Assembly (NCBI RefSeq): GCF_014640615.1 | Contig: NZ_BMHH01000006.1 | Span: 1 to 64,000 of the forward strand | Origin: Paramesorhizobium endophyticum | Lineage (GTDB): Bacteria > Pseudomonadota > Alphaproteobacteria > Rhizobiales > Rhizobiaceae | Length of the DNA stretch: 64,000 nt | Reading direction: 5' to 3' | In this document: positions 28,859 to 37,156 of the stretch, piece by piece | Layout of the letters: every line of letters begins with the position of its first letter | How positions within the stretch are numbered: position 1 is the first letter of the stretch | Notes under the pieces: model-generated | What the model was told of the DNA's origin: nothing | Databases searched by the model: none | Seen by the model: the letters and a program-made list of their open reading frames with translations, nothing else | Position numbers and translations under genes: made by a program

Positions 28859-30685
28859 ATGGTGGCTGAAGCTGAAAACAATGCCGTCACGGGTTTGAGG
28901 GAGCGGCGCGCGCGCCGCCAGCGCTCGCTGCTGCGCCGGCGCCTGTTGTCGCCCGCGCGGCACATGCTCGGCCATTTCCTGTTTTCCAGCCTCACCCGCC
29001 GCATCCTTTTTCTTAATCTGGCGGCGCTGGCGGTGCTGGTCTCCGGCATCATGTACCTGAACCAGTTCCGGGCCGGACTGGTCGACGCCAAGATCGAGAG
29101 CCTGATGACTCAGGGTGAGATCATCGCGGGCGCCATCGTCGCACAGGCTACCGTCGATACCAACTCCATCGTCATCGATCCGGAAAAGCTGCTCGAGCTG
29201 CAGGCGGGCCAGAGCATCACCCCCTCTCCCGATTCGCCGGAAAACTGGGAATTTCCGATCGATCCGGTGAAAGTCTCCCGCCTGCTGCGACGCCTGATCT
29301 CCCCCACCAGCACGCGCGCCCGAATCTACGACACCAACACCATCCTGCTGTTCGATTCGAGCCAGCTTTATTCCACCTATCCCGGCGGCAAGATCTCGGG
29401 CGGGCAGGTGCTGCGCTACGACCTTCCGCCGATCGAATCCGATGAGCCGGGACTTCTCCAGCGCTTCAACAACTGGATCGAGCACTTCTTCGAGCCCGAC
29501 GATCTTCCGCTTGAGCAGGAGCAGCCGGGCGGCAGCGGATCGGCCTTCCCCGAGGTGATTCGGGCGCTGACCGGCTCCCCCGCCACGGCGCAGCGCCGCA
29601 ATGAACAGGGCGAGCTGGTCGTTTCCGTCGCCGTTCCCATCCAGCGCTCCCGCGCCGTGCTGGGCGTGCTCCTGCTTTCCACGCAGGGCGGCGATATCGA
29701 CAAGATCGTCCAGGGAGAGCGCAACGCCATCTTCCGCGTCTTCGCGGTGGTGGCCGTGGTCATGGTGATCCTGTCGCTTTTCCTGGCGTCGACCATTGCC
29801 AATCCGCTGCGCAAGCTAGCCGCTGCCGCCGACCGCGTCCGCCATGGCGTGAAGAACCGTGTCGAGATACCTGACTTCTCCGACCGGCAGGACGAAGTGG
29901 GCCATCTTTCCACCTCGATCCGCGCCATGACGAACGCACTTTATGCCCGTATCGAAGCGATCGAGAGCTTTGCCGCCGATGTTAGCCACGAGTTGAAGAA
30001 TCCGCTGACGTCGCTGCGGAGCGCGGTCGAGACGCTGCCACTCGCCAAGACCGAGGAATCGCGCAAGCGCCTGCTCGACATCATCCAGCATGATGTGCGC
30101 CGCCTCGACCGGCTCATCACCGATATTTCGGACGCCTCGCGCCTCGATGCGGAGCTTGCGCGCGAGCAGGCCGAACGGGTGGACCTGAAGGCGCTGCTCA
30201 CCAATCTTGTCTCCACCGCGCAGGAAGTGCAGCGCAACAAATCCGGCACCAAGATCGAGTTGAAGGTGGGAAAGCTGCCGCAGGGACGCAAGGGCTTTTA
30301 CGTGTCGGGCCACGATTTGCGGCTGGGGCAAGTCGTCTCCAATCTTGTGGAGAACGCCCGTTCCTTCGTGCCTGACGATACTGGCCGGATCGACGTGTCG
30401 CTCAACTATGCCGGCAACCGCATCCGCGTCCTCGTGGAGGACAATGGCCCTGGCATCAGCGCGGAAAATATCGAGCGTATTTTCGAGCGCTTCTATACGG
30501 ACAGGCCCTCCAGCGAGGCCTTCGGGCAGAATTCGGGCCTTGGTCTCTCAATCAGCCGCCAGATCATCGAAGCCCATGGCGGCACGCTGACGGCGGAGAA
30601 TATCGTCGATCCCGCGTCGCCAGACGCCTCCTCCGGCCATTGGCTCGGCGCGCGCTTCATCGTCGATCTGCCGGCTGGGTCCTGA
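28859..30685 (+). CDS. chvG: Sensor histidine kinase ChvG (BvrS)
   Basis: 608-residue inner-membrane kinase. A basic N-terminus precedes a first membrane helix (about 55-73, ILFLNLAALAVLVSGIMYL). A periplasmic sensor region (about 75-295) includes the stimulus-sensing segment. The second helix (about 297-317, FAVVAVVMVILSLFLAST) leads to HAMP, then HisKA with His377 (DVSHELKNPLTSLRS) and a HATPase domain (VSNLVENARSF, VEDNGPGIS, GLGLSISRQI). Partner of ChvI and first link in the run to hprK. Confidence 0.96.
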   Translation: MVAEAENNAVTGLRERRARRQRSLLRRRLLSPARHMLGHFLFSSLTRRILFLNLAALAVLVSGIMYLNQFRAGLVDAKIESLMTQGEIIAGAIVAQATVDTNSIVIDPEKLLELQAGQSITPSPDSPENWEFPIDPVKVSRLLRRLISPTSTRARIYDTNTILLFDSSQLYSTYPGGKISGGQVLRYDLPPIESDEPGLLQRFNNWIEHFFEPDDLPLEQEQPGGSGSAFPEVIRALTGSPATAQRRNEQGELVVSVAVPIQRSRAVLGVLLLSTQGGDIDKIVQGERNAIFRVFAVVAVVMVILSLFLASTIANPLRKLAAAADRVRHGVKNRVEIPDFSDRQDEVGHLSTSIRAMTNALYARIEAIESFAADVSHELKNPLTSLRSAVETLPLAKTEESRKRLLDIIQHDVRRLDRLITDISDASRLDAELAREQAERVDLKALLTNLVSTAQEVQRNKSGTKIELKVGKLPQGRKGFYVSGHDLRLGQVVSNLVENARSFVPDDTGRIDVSLNYAGNRIRVLVEDNGPGISAENIERIFERFYTDRPSSEAFGQNSGLGLSISRQIIEAHGGTLTAENIVDPASPDASSGHWLGARFIVDLPAGS

Positions 30686-30694
30686 TCGCGGCAC

Positions 30695-31168
30695 ATGGCG
30701 AATAGTGAAAACATCCACGCCACATCGCTTCTCCTGGGCGACCGCGGCGTCCTCATCACCGGCCCGTCCGGTGCCGGCAAGTCCGCGCTGGCGCTGGCGC
30801 TGATAAATGCTCGGCGCGCGAGCGGTGGTTTTGCGGCGCTTGTTTCCGACGACCGCACGATTATCCGCGCGGTGAATGGCAGGCTTATCGCCTCACCTAC
30901 GGAAACGCTCGCCGGGGGCATCGAGGTGCGCGGCGCGGGTCTTTTCCGCATTGCACACGAAGAGACCGCTATCCTGCATCTGGCTGTCGATCTGGTTCCC
31001 GCGAAAGACGCGGTACGCTATCCGGACGGGGCCAAAACCACCTTTCATGGCGTGGCGCTACCCCTCCTCCGGCTGCCTGCTCCAGGTCAACAAGGCACAT
31101 TCCAACCCGCTTGCCAGGCCATCGAGGCCGCGCTTTTCATGCCGCCATGGCCCTTGGACGCCCTTTAA
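30695..31168 (+). CDS. hprK: HPr kinase/phosphorylase, short alphaproteobacterial form
   Basis: Phosphorylates and dephosphorylates HPr on a serine. At 157 residues it keeps only the catalytic domain. It has the P-loop GPSGAGKSA (Gly23-Ser30), the VSDDR metal site and the signature LAGGIEVRGAGLF; the N-terminal domain of Gram-positive HprK is absent, as is normal in this class. It lies 9 bp after chvG, linking the two-component pair to the PTS. In Brucella the products are reported to interact (family knowledge). Confidence 0.95.
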   Translation: MANSENIHATSLLLGDRGVLITGPSGAGKSALALALINARRASGGFAALVSDDRTIIRAVNGRLIASPTETLAGGIEVRGAGLFRIAHEETAILHLAVDLVPAKDAVRYPDGAKTTFHGVALPLLRLPAPGQQGTFQPACQAIEAALFMPPWPLDAL

Positions 31169-31400
31169 ACCGGGCATTTATGGTTGCCGGTTAGGGTTAA
31201 GGCGGCGGAGAATCGCTGCCTGCCTTGCTGCGCTGCGGCATATCGGCTAAATCGAGGCAGTGGCCGGATTTTTTGCTTGATATCGCATTTTCGGCTGTCA
31301 AGATGTGCAACCTGCCGGAAATGGGTGCGATCCGGCGGTCAGAGGCGCTGGCGGGGTTTGCTTGCATGTCCATGCGGCGCATGACGGGAGCAATTAGAGA
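31169..31400. other. Gap between hprK and EIIA gene
   Basis: 232 bp without a supported gene. It probably carries the promoter and leader for the EIIA-HPr pair. I see no strong palindrome or ribosome-independent motif. The region reads CGGGCATTTATGGTTGCCGG near 31170. Confidence 0.35.
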
Positions 31401-31802
31401 ATGATCGGACTCGTGCTTGTGACGCACGGAAAGCTGGCCGAGGAGTTTCACCATGCGGTCGAGCATGTCGTCGGTCCGCAGGAGAATTTCGAGACGGTCT
31501 GCATCGGCGCGGAAGACGACATGGAACAGCGTCGCCGCGATATTGTCGATGCCATCGAGCGCGCCGAAAAGGGGCACGGCGTCATCATCCTGACCGACAT
31601 GTTCGGCGGCACGCCGTCCAACCTCGCCATTTCGGTGATGAAGCCTGGCAAGGTCGAGGTGATCGCAGGCGTCAACCTGCCCATGCTGATCAAGCTCTCC
31701 AGCGTCCGCGTGGCCGGGGAGATGCAGGCAGCCTTGCGCGAGGCGCAGGAAGCGGGCCGCAAATATATCAATGTCGCCAGCCAGGTTCTGACGGGAAAAT
31801 AA
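31401..31802 (+). CDS. PTS EIIA component, mannose (EIIA-Man) family
   Basis: 133-residue soluble phosphocarrier. The phospho-acceptor is His9 in VLVTHGKLAEEF. LTDMFGGTPSNLA is typical of the EIIA-Man fold. No sugar-transporting EIIB, EIIC or EIID gene is nearby, so it belongs to the incomplete PTS of this group. There the EIIA phosphorylation state is a regulatory signal rather than for sugar import. It lies 3 bp before the HPr gene. Confidence 0.94.
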   Translation: MIGLVLVTHGKLAEEFHHAVEHVVGPQENFETVCIGAEDDMEQRRRDIVDAIERAEKGHGVIILTDMFGGTPSNLAISVMKPGKVEVIAGVNLPMLIKLSSVRVAGEMQAALREAQEAGRKYINVASQVLTGK

Positions 31803-31805
31803 TCC

Positions 31806-32120
31806 ATGCGCTCCAGCATCACGCTTACCGGCGAATACGATCCCCAAACCGCGATTTCCCGTTCCCTCGAGATCGTCAACAAGCGCGGCCTCCATGCCCG
31901 CGCCTCGGCGAAATTCGTGCAGCTCGTCGATGGCTATGATGCCCATGTGCGGGTCGAGAAGGATGGCGTCACCGTGGGGGGCACTTCCATCATGGGCCTG
32001 ATGATGCTCGCCGCCTCCCCCGGTTGCTGCATCAATGTCAGCGCCTCCGGGCGCCAGGCGAAGGAAGTGCTCGACGCGCTGGCCGAGCTGATTGCCAACA
32101 AGTTCGGCGAAGAGTGCTGA
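31806..32120 (+). CDS. ptsH: HPr phosphocarrier protein
   Basis: 104 residues. His30 in KRGLHARAS is the enzyme I-dependent site, and Ser61 in VGGTSIMGLMML is the HprK site, so both signals can converge here. The N-terminus is about 20 residues longer than E. coli HPr. Enzyme I (ptsP in relatives) is not in the window. The HPr gene is followed 17 bp later by the MurI-like gene, which may share its message. Confidence 0.95.
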   Translation: MRSSITLTGEYDPQTAISRSLEIVNKRGLHARASAKFVQLVDGYDAHVRVEKDGVTVGGTSIMGLMMLAASPGCCINVSASGRQAKEVLDALAELIANKFGEEC

Positions 32121-32137
32121 ATATTCCCCCATCAATT

Positions 32138-32941
32138 ATGGGCCTCGCCGATCCTGTGGCGGTTTTCGATGCGGGGATCGGCAGCTACGCATTGGTCGAT
32201 CTGATAAGGCGCAACCAGCCCCGGCGCGACATCATCTATTTCGCCGACCGCGCGCGCTTTCCTTACGGCGCAAAATCCCGCGATGAATTGATGTCGATCA
32301 TGCGCGCCACCATTACCTATCTGACCGGGCTGGGCGCGGGAGCGGTTGTGCTGGCTTCTAACGCGCCGTCGATCATGGTGCTCGATGAATTGAAGCGCGA
32401 GTTCGACGTGCCTGTCTATGGCGTCGCCCCGCCGGTCCGCGAGGCGCTGGCTGCGAGCCGAAGCGGTGAAATCGCAATCATGGGGGTCCGGTCGATGATC
32501 GAGAGCGCGGAACTGAAAGCCTTCGTCCGCGCCAACGTGCCCGCCCCTGAAAAGGTCGCACTCATCAACGCCTCCCCGATGGTGGAGTTGGTGGAGAGCG
32601 GCGCGTTTCTGTCGCGGCCGGAAACGACGACAGCAGAGGTCGCCGACTTTTGCCGTTCCATTGCGGAGGCCCATCCGGCCGTCGATACGCTTACCCTTTC
32701 CAGCACGCATCTGCCTTGGCTACGGTCCTTCTTCGAAAAGGCGCGCCCCGATTGGCAATTCCTCGATCCGGCGGATGATGTCGTGGCCGCCTTCCCCGCA
32801 GCGCAAGGCGGTTCGGGCCGCACCGTCGCACTGGTGACGGAAAGCAGCACCTATACGGTGGCGGGTTTTCGCGACATGCTGGAAAAACTGGGCATCGAGC
32901 TGCCATTGACTGTCGTTGAGCCCGCAATCGCGGGAAGTTGA
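32138..32941 (+). CDS. Glutamate-racemase-fold protein lacking both catalytic cysteines
   Basis: 267 residues with clear MurI landmarks: the N-terminal VFDAGIGSYALVDLI, YFADRARFPYGAKSRDEL and a C-terminal lobe. The first catalytic Cys (ACNTAS in MurI) is Ser74 (ASNAPS), and the second (GCTH) is Ser189 (SSTHLPWL). It therefore cannot use the Cys-Cys racemase mechanism. It starts 17 nt after HPr; a GTG at 32114 overlapping the HPr stop is an alternative. It could be a non-racemising relative, a binding protein or a regulator. Not to be annotated as murI. Confidence 0.8.
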   Translation: MGLADPVAVFDAGIGSYALVDLIRRNQPRRDIIYFADRARFPYGAKSRDELMSIMRATITYLTGLGAGAVVLASNAPSIMVLDELKREFDVPVYGVAPPVREALAASRSGEIAIMGVRSMIESAELKAFVRANVPAPEKVALINASPMVELVESGAFLSRPETTTAEVADFCRSIAEAHPAVDTLTLSSTHLPWLRSFFEKARPDWQFLDPADDVVAAFPAAQGGSGRTVALVTESSTYTVAGFRDMLEKLGIELPLTVVEPAIAGS

Positions 32942-32953
32942 CGATATGCACGC

Positions 32954-32969
32954 ATAAAGATTTCTTTAT
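32954..32969. promoter_or_regulatory. Palindromic operator upstream of ahcY
   Basis: ATAAAGA-TT-TCTTTAT is a perfect 7-bp-arm palindrome, 70-85 bp before the ahcY start. It resembles the operator of SahR, the ArsR-family repressor of the S-adenosylhomocysteine/methionine cycle (from memory of comparative genomics). The regulator gene is not in the window. Assignment inferred. Confidence 0.6.
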
Positions 32970-33038
32970 ATCGCATTGCGCCTTTCCCGCCGATCTGGTA
33001 CAGAAACGGCTTAGAATTTTCTGGAACGGAGCACGGGA

Positions 33039-34439
33039 ATGACCGCAAGCCTGGATTTTGTCGTCAAGGACATGAGCCTCGCCGATTGGGGCCGCAAGGA
33101 AATCACCATCGCCGAAACCGAAATGCCGGGCCTGATGGCTGCCCGCGAGGAGTTCGGCACGGCGAAGCCGCTGAAGGGTGCGCGCATCTCTGGCTCCCTT
33201 CACATGACGATCCAGACCGCCGTTCTGATCGAGACGCTGCAGGCGCTGGGTGCTGACGTGCGTTGGGCTTCCTGCAACATCTTCTCCACGCAGGACCATG
33301 CCGCCGCCGCTATCGCAGCCACCGGCACGCCGGTCTTCGCCATCAAGGGCGAGACGCTGGAGGAATACTGGACCTATACCGACCGGATATTCCAATGGCC
33401 GGATGGCGGCACGTCCAACATGATCCTCGATGATGGCGGCGACGCCACCATGTATATCCTGATCGGCGCGCGCGCCGAGGCGGGCGAGGATGTGCTCTCC
33501 AATCCGGGCAGCGAGGAAGAAGAAATTCTCTTTGCCCAGATCAAGAAGCGTATGGCCGAGACGCCGGGCTTCTTCACGAAGCAGCGCGAGGCGATCAAGG
33601 GCGTCACCGAGGAGACGACCACCGGCGTCAACCGTCTCTATCAGCTGCAGAAGAAGGGCCTCCTCCCCTTCCCGGCGATCAATGTCAATGACAGCGTCAC
33701 CAAGTCCAAATTCGACAACAAATATGGCTGCAAGGAATCGCTGGTCGATGGCATCCGTCGCGGCACCGATGTGATGATGGCGGGCAAGGTCGCCGTCGTC
33801 TGCGGCTATGGCGATGTCGGCAAGGGCTCGGCCCAGTCGCTGGCCGGCGCAGGCGCGCGCGTGAAGGTGACGGAGGTCGACCCGATCTGCGCGCTCCAGG
33901 CGGCGATGGACGGCTTCGAAGTGGTAACGCTCGACGACGCCGCACCCACGGCCGATATCGTCATCACCACGACCGGCAACCGCGACGTCATCACCATCGA
34001 CCACATGCGCAAGATGAAGGACATGGTAATCGTCGGCAATATCGGCCATTTCGACAATGAGATTCAGGTCGCGGCGCTGCGCAATCTGAAATGGACGAAC
34101 ATCAAGCCGCAGGTGGACATGATCGAGTTCCCCGACGGCAAGCGGCTGCTGCTGCTCTCCGAAGGCCGCCTGCTGAACCTCGGCAACGCCACCGGCCATC
34201 CGAGCTTCGTCATGTCCGCCTCCTTCACCAACCAGGTGCTGGCCCAGATCGAGCTTTATACGCGGGGCGAGAACTACAAGAACGAGGTCTATGTCCTGCC
34301 GAAGCACCTCGACGAAAAGGTCGCGCGGCTGCATCTCGACAAGCTTGGCGCGAAGCTGACCACGCTTTCGGAGGAGCAGGCCGCCTATATCGGCGTTACC
34401 CCACAAGGGCCGTTCAAGCCGGAACACTACAGATATTAA
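33039..34439 (+). CDS. ahcY: S-adenosylhomocysteine hydrolase
   Basis: Splits S-adenosylhomocysteine to adenosine and homocysteine, removing the inhibitor of methyltransferases. 466 residues. The NAD-binding [20 protein letters not shown], the [18 protein letters not shown] block and the C-terminal KPEHYRY are all present. It contains the insert typical of many bacterial enzymes. A palindromic operator precedes it, and a strong terminator follows, so it is monocistronic. Confidence 0.97.
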   Translation: MTASLDFVVKDMSLADWGRKEITIAETEMPGLMAAREEFGTAKPLKGARISGSLHMTIQTAVLIETLQALGADVRWASCNIFSTQDHAAAAIAATGTPVFAIKGETLEEYWTYTDRIFQWPDGGTSNMILDDGGDATMYILIGARAEAGEDVLSNPGSEEEEILFAQIKKRMAETPGFFTKQREAIKGVTEETTTGVNRLYQLQKKGLLPFPAINVNDSVTKSKFDNKYGCKESLVDGIRRGTDVMMAGKVAVVCGYGDVGKGSAQSLAGAGARVKVTEVDPICALQAAMDGFEVVTLDDAAPTADIVITTTGNRDVITIDHMRKMKDMVIVGNIGHFDNEIQVAALRNLKWTNIKPQVDMIEFPDGKRLLLLSEGRLLNLGNATGHPSFVMSASFTNQVLAQIELYTRGENYKNEVYVLPKHLDEKVARLHLDKLGAKLTTLSEEQAAYIGVTPQGPFKPEHYRY

Positions 34440-34467
34440 CCATAGTTTAAATATCTACAACATATGG

Positions 34468-34503
34468 ATACCGGGTAGTTGACAAACTGCCCGGTATTTA
34501 TTT
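34468..34503 (+). terminator. Rho-independent terminator of ahcY
   Basis: ATACCGGGTAGTT (34468-34480) pairs with AACTGCCCGGTAT (34485-34497), with one G-U pair and a 4-nt loop, followed by TTATTTTTG. It begins 29 nt after the ahcY stop. The rest of the gap to divL (34440-34666) shows nothing else clear. Confidence 0.88.
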
Positions 34504-34666
34504 TTGCCCCGCGCCCGCTTCACGGCGATTCCCTTGAGGGGTATTTTGATGTGATTCGAGGGATCAAAGACGCTGATTCAGGCATGGTGCCGGAAAGCCG
34601 CAGGCTTTCTGGAGATGATTGCCCGGAGGCCAAAGTGTCTGTTCTTTGCGGCGGAGAGGATTAGAT

Positions 34667-37147
34667 ATGCGTGGAAAGGCTTTGCGGCATAAGGTGCTGC
34701 GGGCGGGCGTTGCTGCCATTGCCCTGTTACCGGTGTCCGCATGGGCTCAGGTTTCCGAGTCGATGCCTAAGATTTCCACGCCCTTCGGCGCGTCGCTGGG
34801 CACGTTCGAGGTCATCCAGTTCGCGATGTTCCTGGGCGCCATGGGCGCGGCCCTGCTTTCCGCCGGCTGGCTGATCCGCGACCGAGGAAAGATCGCCGAG
34901 GAAAATGCCACGCTGCGCGCGAAATTCGCCGATCTCTCCCACTCCGCCCAACGCAGCGAGGCGCTGCTGAACCTGAAGGACCAGCGCATTGTCGTCTGGG
35001 ATGGGGGTGAGCGAAAAGCCGAATTGCTCGGCGGATTGCCGGCAACGAGCGGCGCGCCACGGGACCGCGCCGGCTTCCTGGCCTTCGGACGCTGGCTGCG
35101 GCCCGAATCAGTGGCGGCGCTGGAACGCGCGATTGTCGCCCTGCGTGACCGGGCGCAATCCTTCGATCTCGTCGTGGAGACGGTCAACGGCACGTTCCTC
35201 GACGTGCAGGGCCGCACCTCCGGCAGCTATGCCATTGCCCGCTTCGTCAGCCTTGATGGACTTCAGGCCGAGCATGCCTTCCTGAAGGCGGAGAATGCCC
35301 AGCTCGTTCACACGGTCACCCTGCTGCGCGGACTGCTCGATTCGCTCGACGCGGCGGCGTGGACGCGCGACGCACAAGGCCGGCTCGATTGGGTGAACAG
35401 CACCTACGCCCGGGCTGTCGGCGCGTCCGATGCCGGCGAGGTGGTGGCGCAGGGGCATGAACTTCTCGGCACCAGCGCCCGCCAGCGTATCGAGCGCGAG
35501 CGGACGGCCAATGCGCGCTTCCGCGACCGTCTCTCCACGGTGATCGGCGGCGACCGGCATATTTTCGAGGTGACGGATGTTGCAGGCGTTGCAGGCTCCG
35601 CCGGGCTTGCCGCCGATATCAGCGAAGTGGAGCAGGTGCGCGAGGAATTGCAGCGCACTGTGCGCAGCCATGCCGAAACGCTCGACCAACTCAACACTGC
35701 GGTCGCCATTTTCGACCCCGACATGAAGCTGCAATTCTTCAACCAGGCCTTCACGAAGCTCTGGGCGCTCGATCCTGCTTTCATGGAGGCCCGTCCGAGC
35801 AATGCCATGCTGCTTGACCGGCTGCGCAGCGAGGGCAAGCTTCCGGAACAGCCGGAATGGCGGCGCTGGAAGGACTCCATGCTTTCGGCCTATCGCGCCG
35901 TCGATCCGCAGGAGCATTGGTGGCATTTGCCCGATGGGCGCACGGTGCGCGTCGTCGCCAATCCGCATCCCAAGGGCGGCGTCACCTGGGTGTTCGAGAA
36001 TCTGACCGAGAAGTTCGACCTCGAAAGCCGTTACAACACGCTGATCCGCGTGCAGGGCGAAACGCTCGACCATCTGGCCGAGGGCGTCGCCGTGTTCGGC
36101 TCCGATGGCCGCATCCGCCTGTCGAACCCGGCCTTCGCCGCGCTCTGGTCGCTGCCCGCCAATCTGGCGGTCGAGGGAACCCACATCACCGCCATCCGCA
36201 CCTTCTGCGAGAAGGTTTCGGACCCGGCGCTCTGGGAAAATTTCGTGGCGACCGTCACCGGCTTTGCCGACAAGCGCGAAGGCGAATCGGGACAGTTGGA
36301 ACTGGCGAGCGGGATCATTCTCTCCTATGCGCTGGTCCCCTTGCCCAAGGGGCAGACCATGCTGACCTTCGTCGACGTAACCGACACGGTCCGCGTCGAG
36401 CGTGCGCTCAAGGACAAGAACGAGGCGCTCGAACTCGCCGACCAGATCAAGAATGATTTCGTGCAACACGTCTCCTATGAGCTGCGCTCGCCGCTGACCA
36501 ACATCATCGGCTTCACCGAGCTGCTCCAGACCCCGACTTTTGGCGAGCTCAACGAGCGCCAGCGCGAATATCTCGACCATATCGGTACCTCATCCTCGGT
36601 GCTTCTCACCATCGTCAACGATATCCTAGATCTGGCCACCGTCGATGCCGGCATCATGGAGTTGGAGATCGACGACGTGCCCGTGGCCGAGACAGTCGCC
36701 GCTGCCGCCGAGCGCGTTTCCGACCGCCTGCGCGAGCACAATATCGGCTTGCAGGTGGATCTCGCCCGCAATATCGGCTCCTTCCGGGGCGACGCGAACC
36801 GCATCCGGCAGGTGCTGTTCAACCTCCTCTCCAATGCGGCCAATTACGCGCCGGAGGGTTCCACGATCCTGCTTCAGGCTGTTCGCAAAAACGCCGAAAT
36901 TATCTTTTCCGTTCATGACGATGGGCCGGGCATGTCGAAGGACGTGCTCGACACCGTGTTCAAGCGTTTCCAACCGCGCACGAATGGCGGGCGTCGTCGT
37001 GGAGCGGGGCTTGGCCTTTCGATCGTCAAGAGCTTCGTCGAACTGCATGGCGGTTCGGTCGAGATCGATACGGCAACGGGCCGGGGCACGACGGTTGCCT
37101 GCCATTTCCCCGTCGAAGCCCGCACCTTCCGGGCTGCGGCAGAGTAA
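34667..37147 (+). CDS. divL: DivL-type cell-cycle kinase with Tyr in the H-box
   Basis: 826 residues from ATG 34667 (GGAGAGGA upstream). A signal-like segment (about 9-28) and a membrane helix (about 47-68) precede several PAS domains (roughly 240-580), HisKA and HATPase. The H-box reads HVSYELRSPLTNIIG with Tyr604 where autophosphorylating kinases have His, the hallmark of DivL. The ATP-binding motifs (NLLSNAANYA, DDGPGM, GAGLGLSIV) are intact. In Caulobacter DivL controls the CckA-CtrA pathway, an essential step in asymmetric division. It lies 9 bp before tsaE-amgK. Confidence 0.88.
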   Translation: MRGKALRHKVLRAGVAAIALLPVSAWAQVSESMPKISTPFGASLGTFEVIQFAMFLGAMGAALLSAGWLIRDRGKIAEENATLRAKFADLSHSAQRSEALLNLKDQRIVVWDGGERKAELLGGLPATSGAPRDRAGFLAFGRWLRPESVAALERAIVALRDRAQSFDLVVETVNGTFLDVQGRTSGSYAIARFVSLDGLQAEHAFLKAENAQLVHTVTLLRGLLDSLDAAAWTRDAQGRLDWVNSTYARAVGASDAGEVVAQGHELLGTSARQRIERERTANARFRDRLSTVIGGDRHIFEVTDVAGVAGSAGLAADISEVEQVREELQRTVRSHAETLDQLNTAVAIFDPDMKLQFFNQAFTKLWALDPAFMEARPSNAMLLDRLRSEGKLPEQPEWRRWKDSMLSAYRAVDPQEHWWHLPDGRTVRVVANPHPKGGVTWVFENLTEKFDLESRYNTLIRVQGETLDHLAEGVAVFGSDGRIRLSNPAFAALWSLPANLAVEGTHITAIRTFCEKVSDPALWENFVATVTGFADKREGESGQLELASGIILSYALVPLPKGQTMLTFVDVTDTVRVERALKDKNEALELADQIKNDFVQHVSYELRSPLTNIIGFTELLQTPTFGELNERQREYLDHIGTSSSVLLTIVNDILDLATVDAGIMELEIDDVPVAETVAAAAERVSDRLREHNIGLQVDLARNIGSFRGDANRIRQVLFNLLSNAANYAPEGSTILLQAVRKNAEIIFSVHDDGPGMSKDVLDTVFKRFQPRTNGGRRRGAGLGLSIVKSFVELHGGSVEIDTATGRGTTVACHFPVEARTFRAAAE

Positions 37148-37156
37148 TAGAAGTCG

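Noticed and set aside
32138-32941. Annotation as a functional glutamate racemase
   Set aside because: Both catalytic cysteine positions are serine.
32691-34427. 578-codon open frame antisense to ahcY
   Set aside because: Mirror of a highly conserved gene; composition (His/Asp/Arg-rich) is that of a shadow frame.
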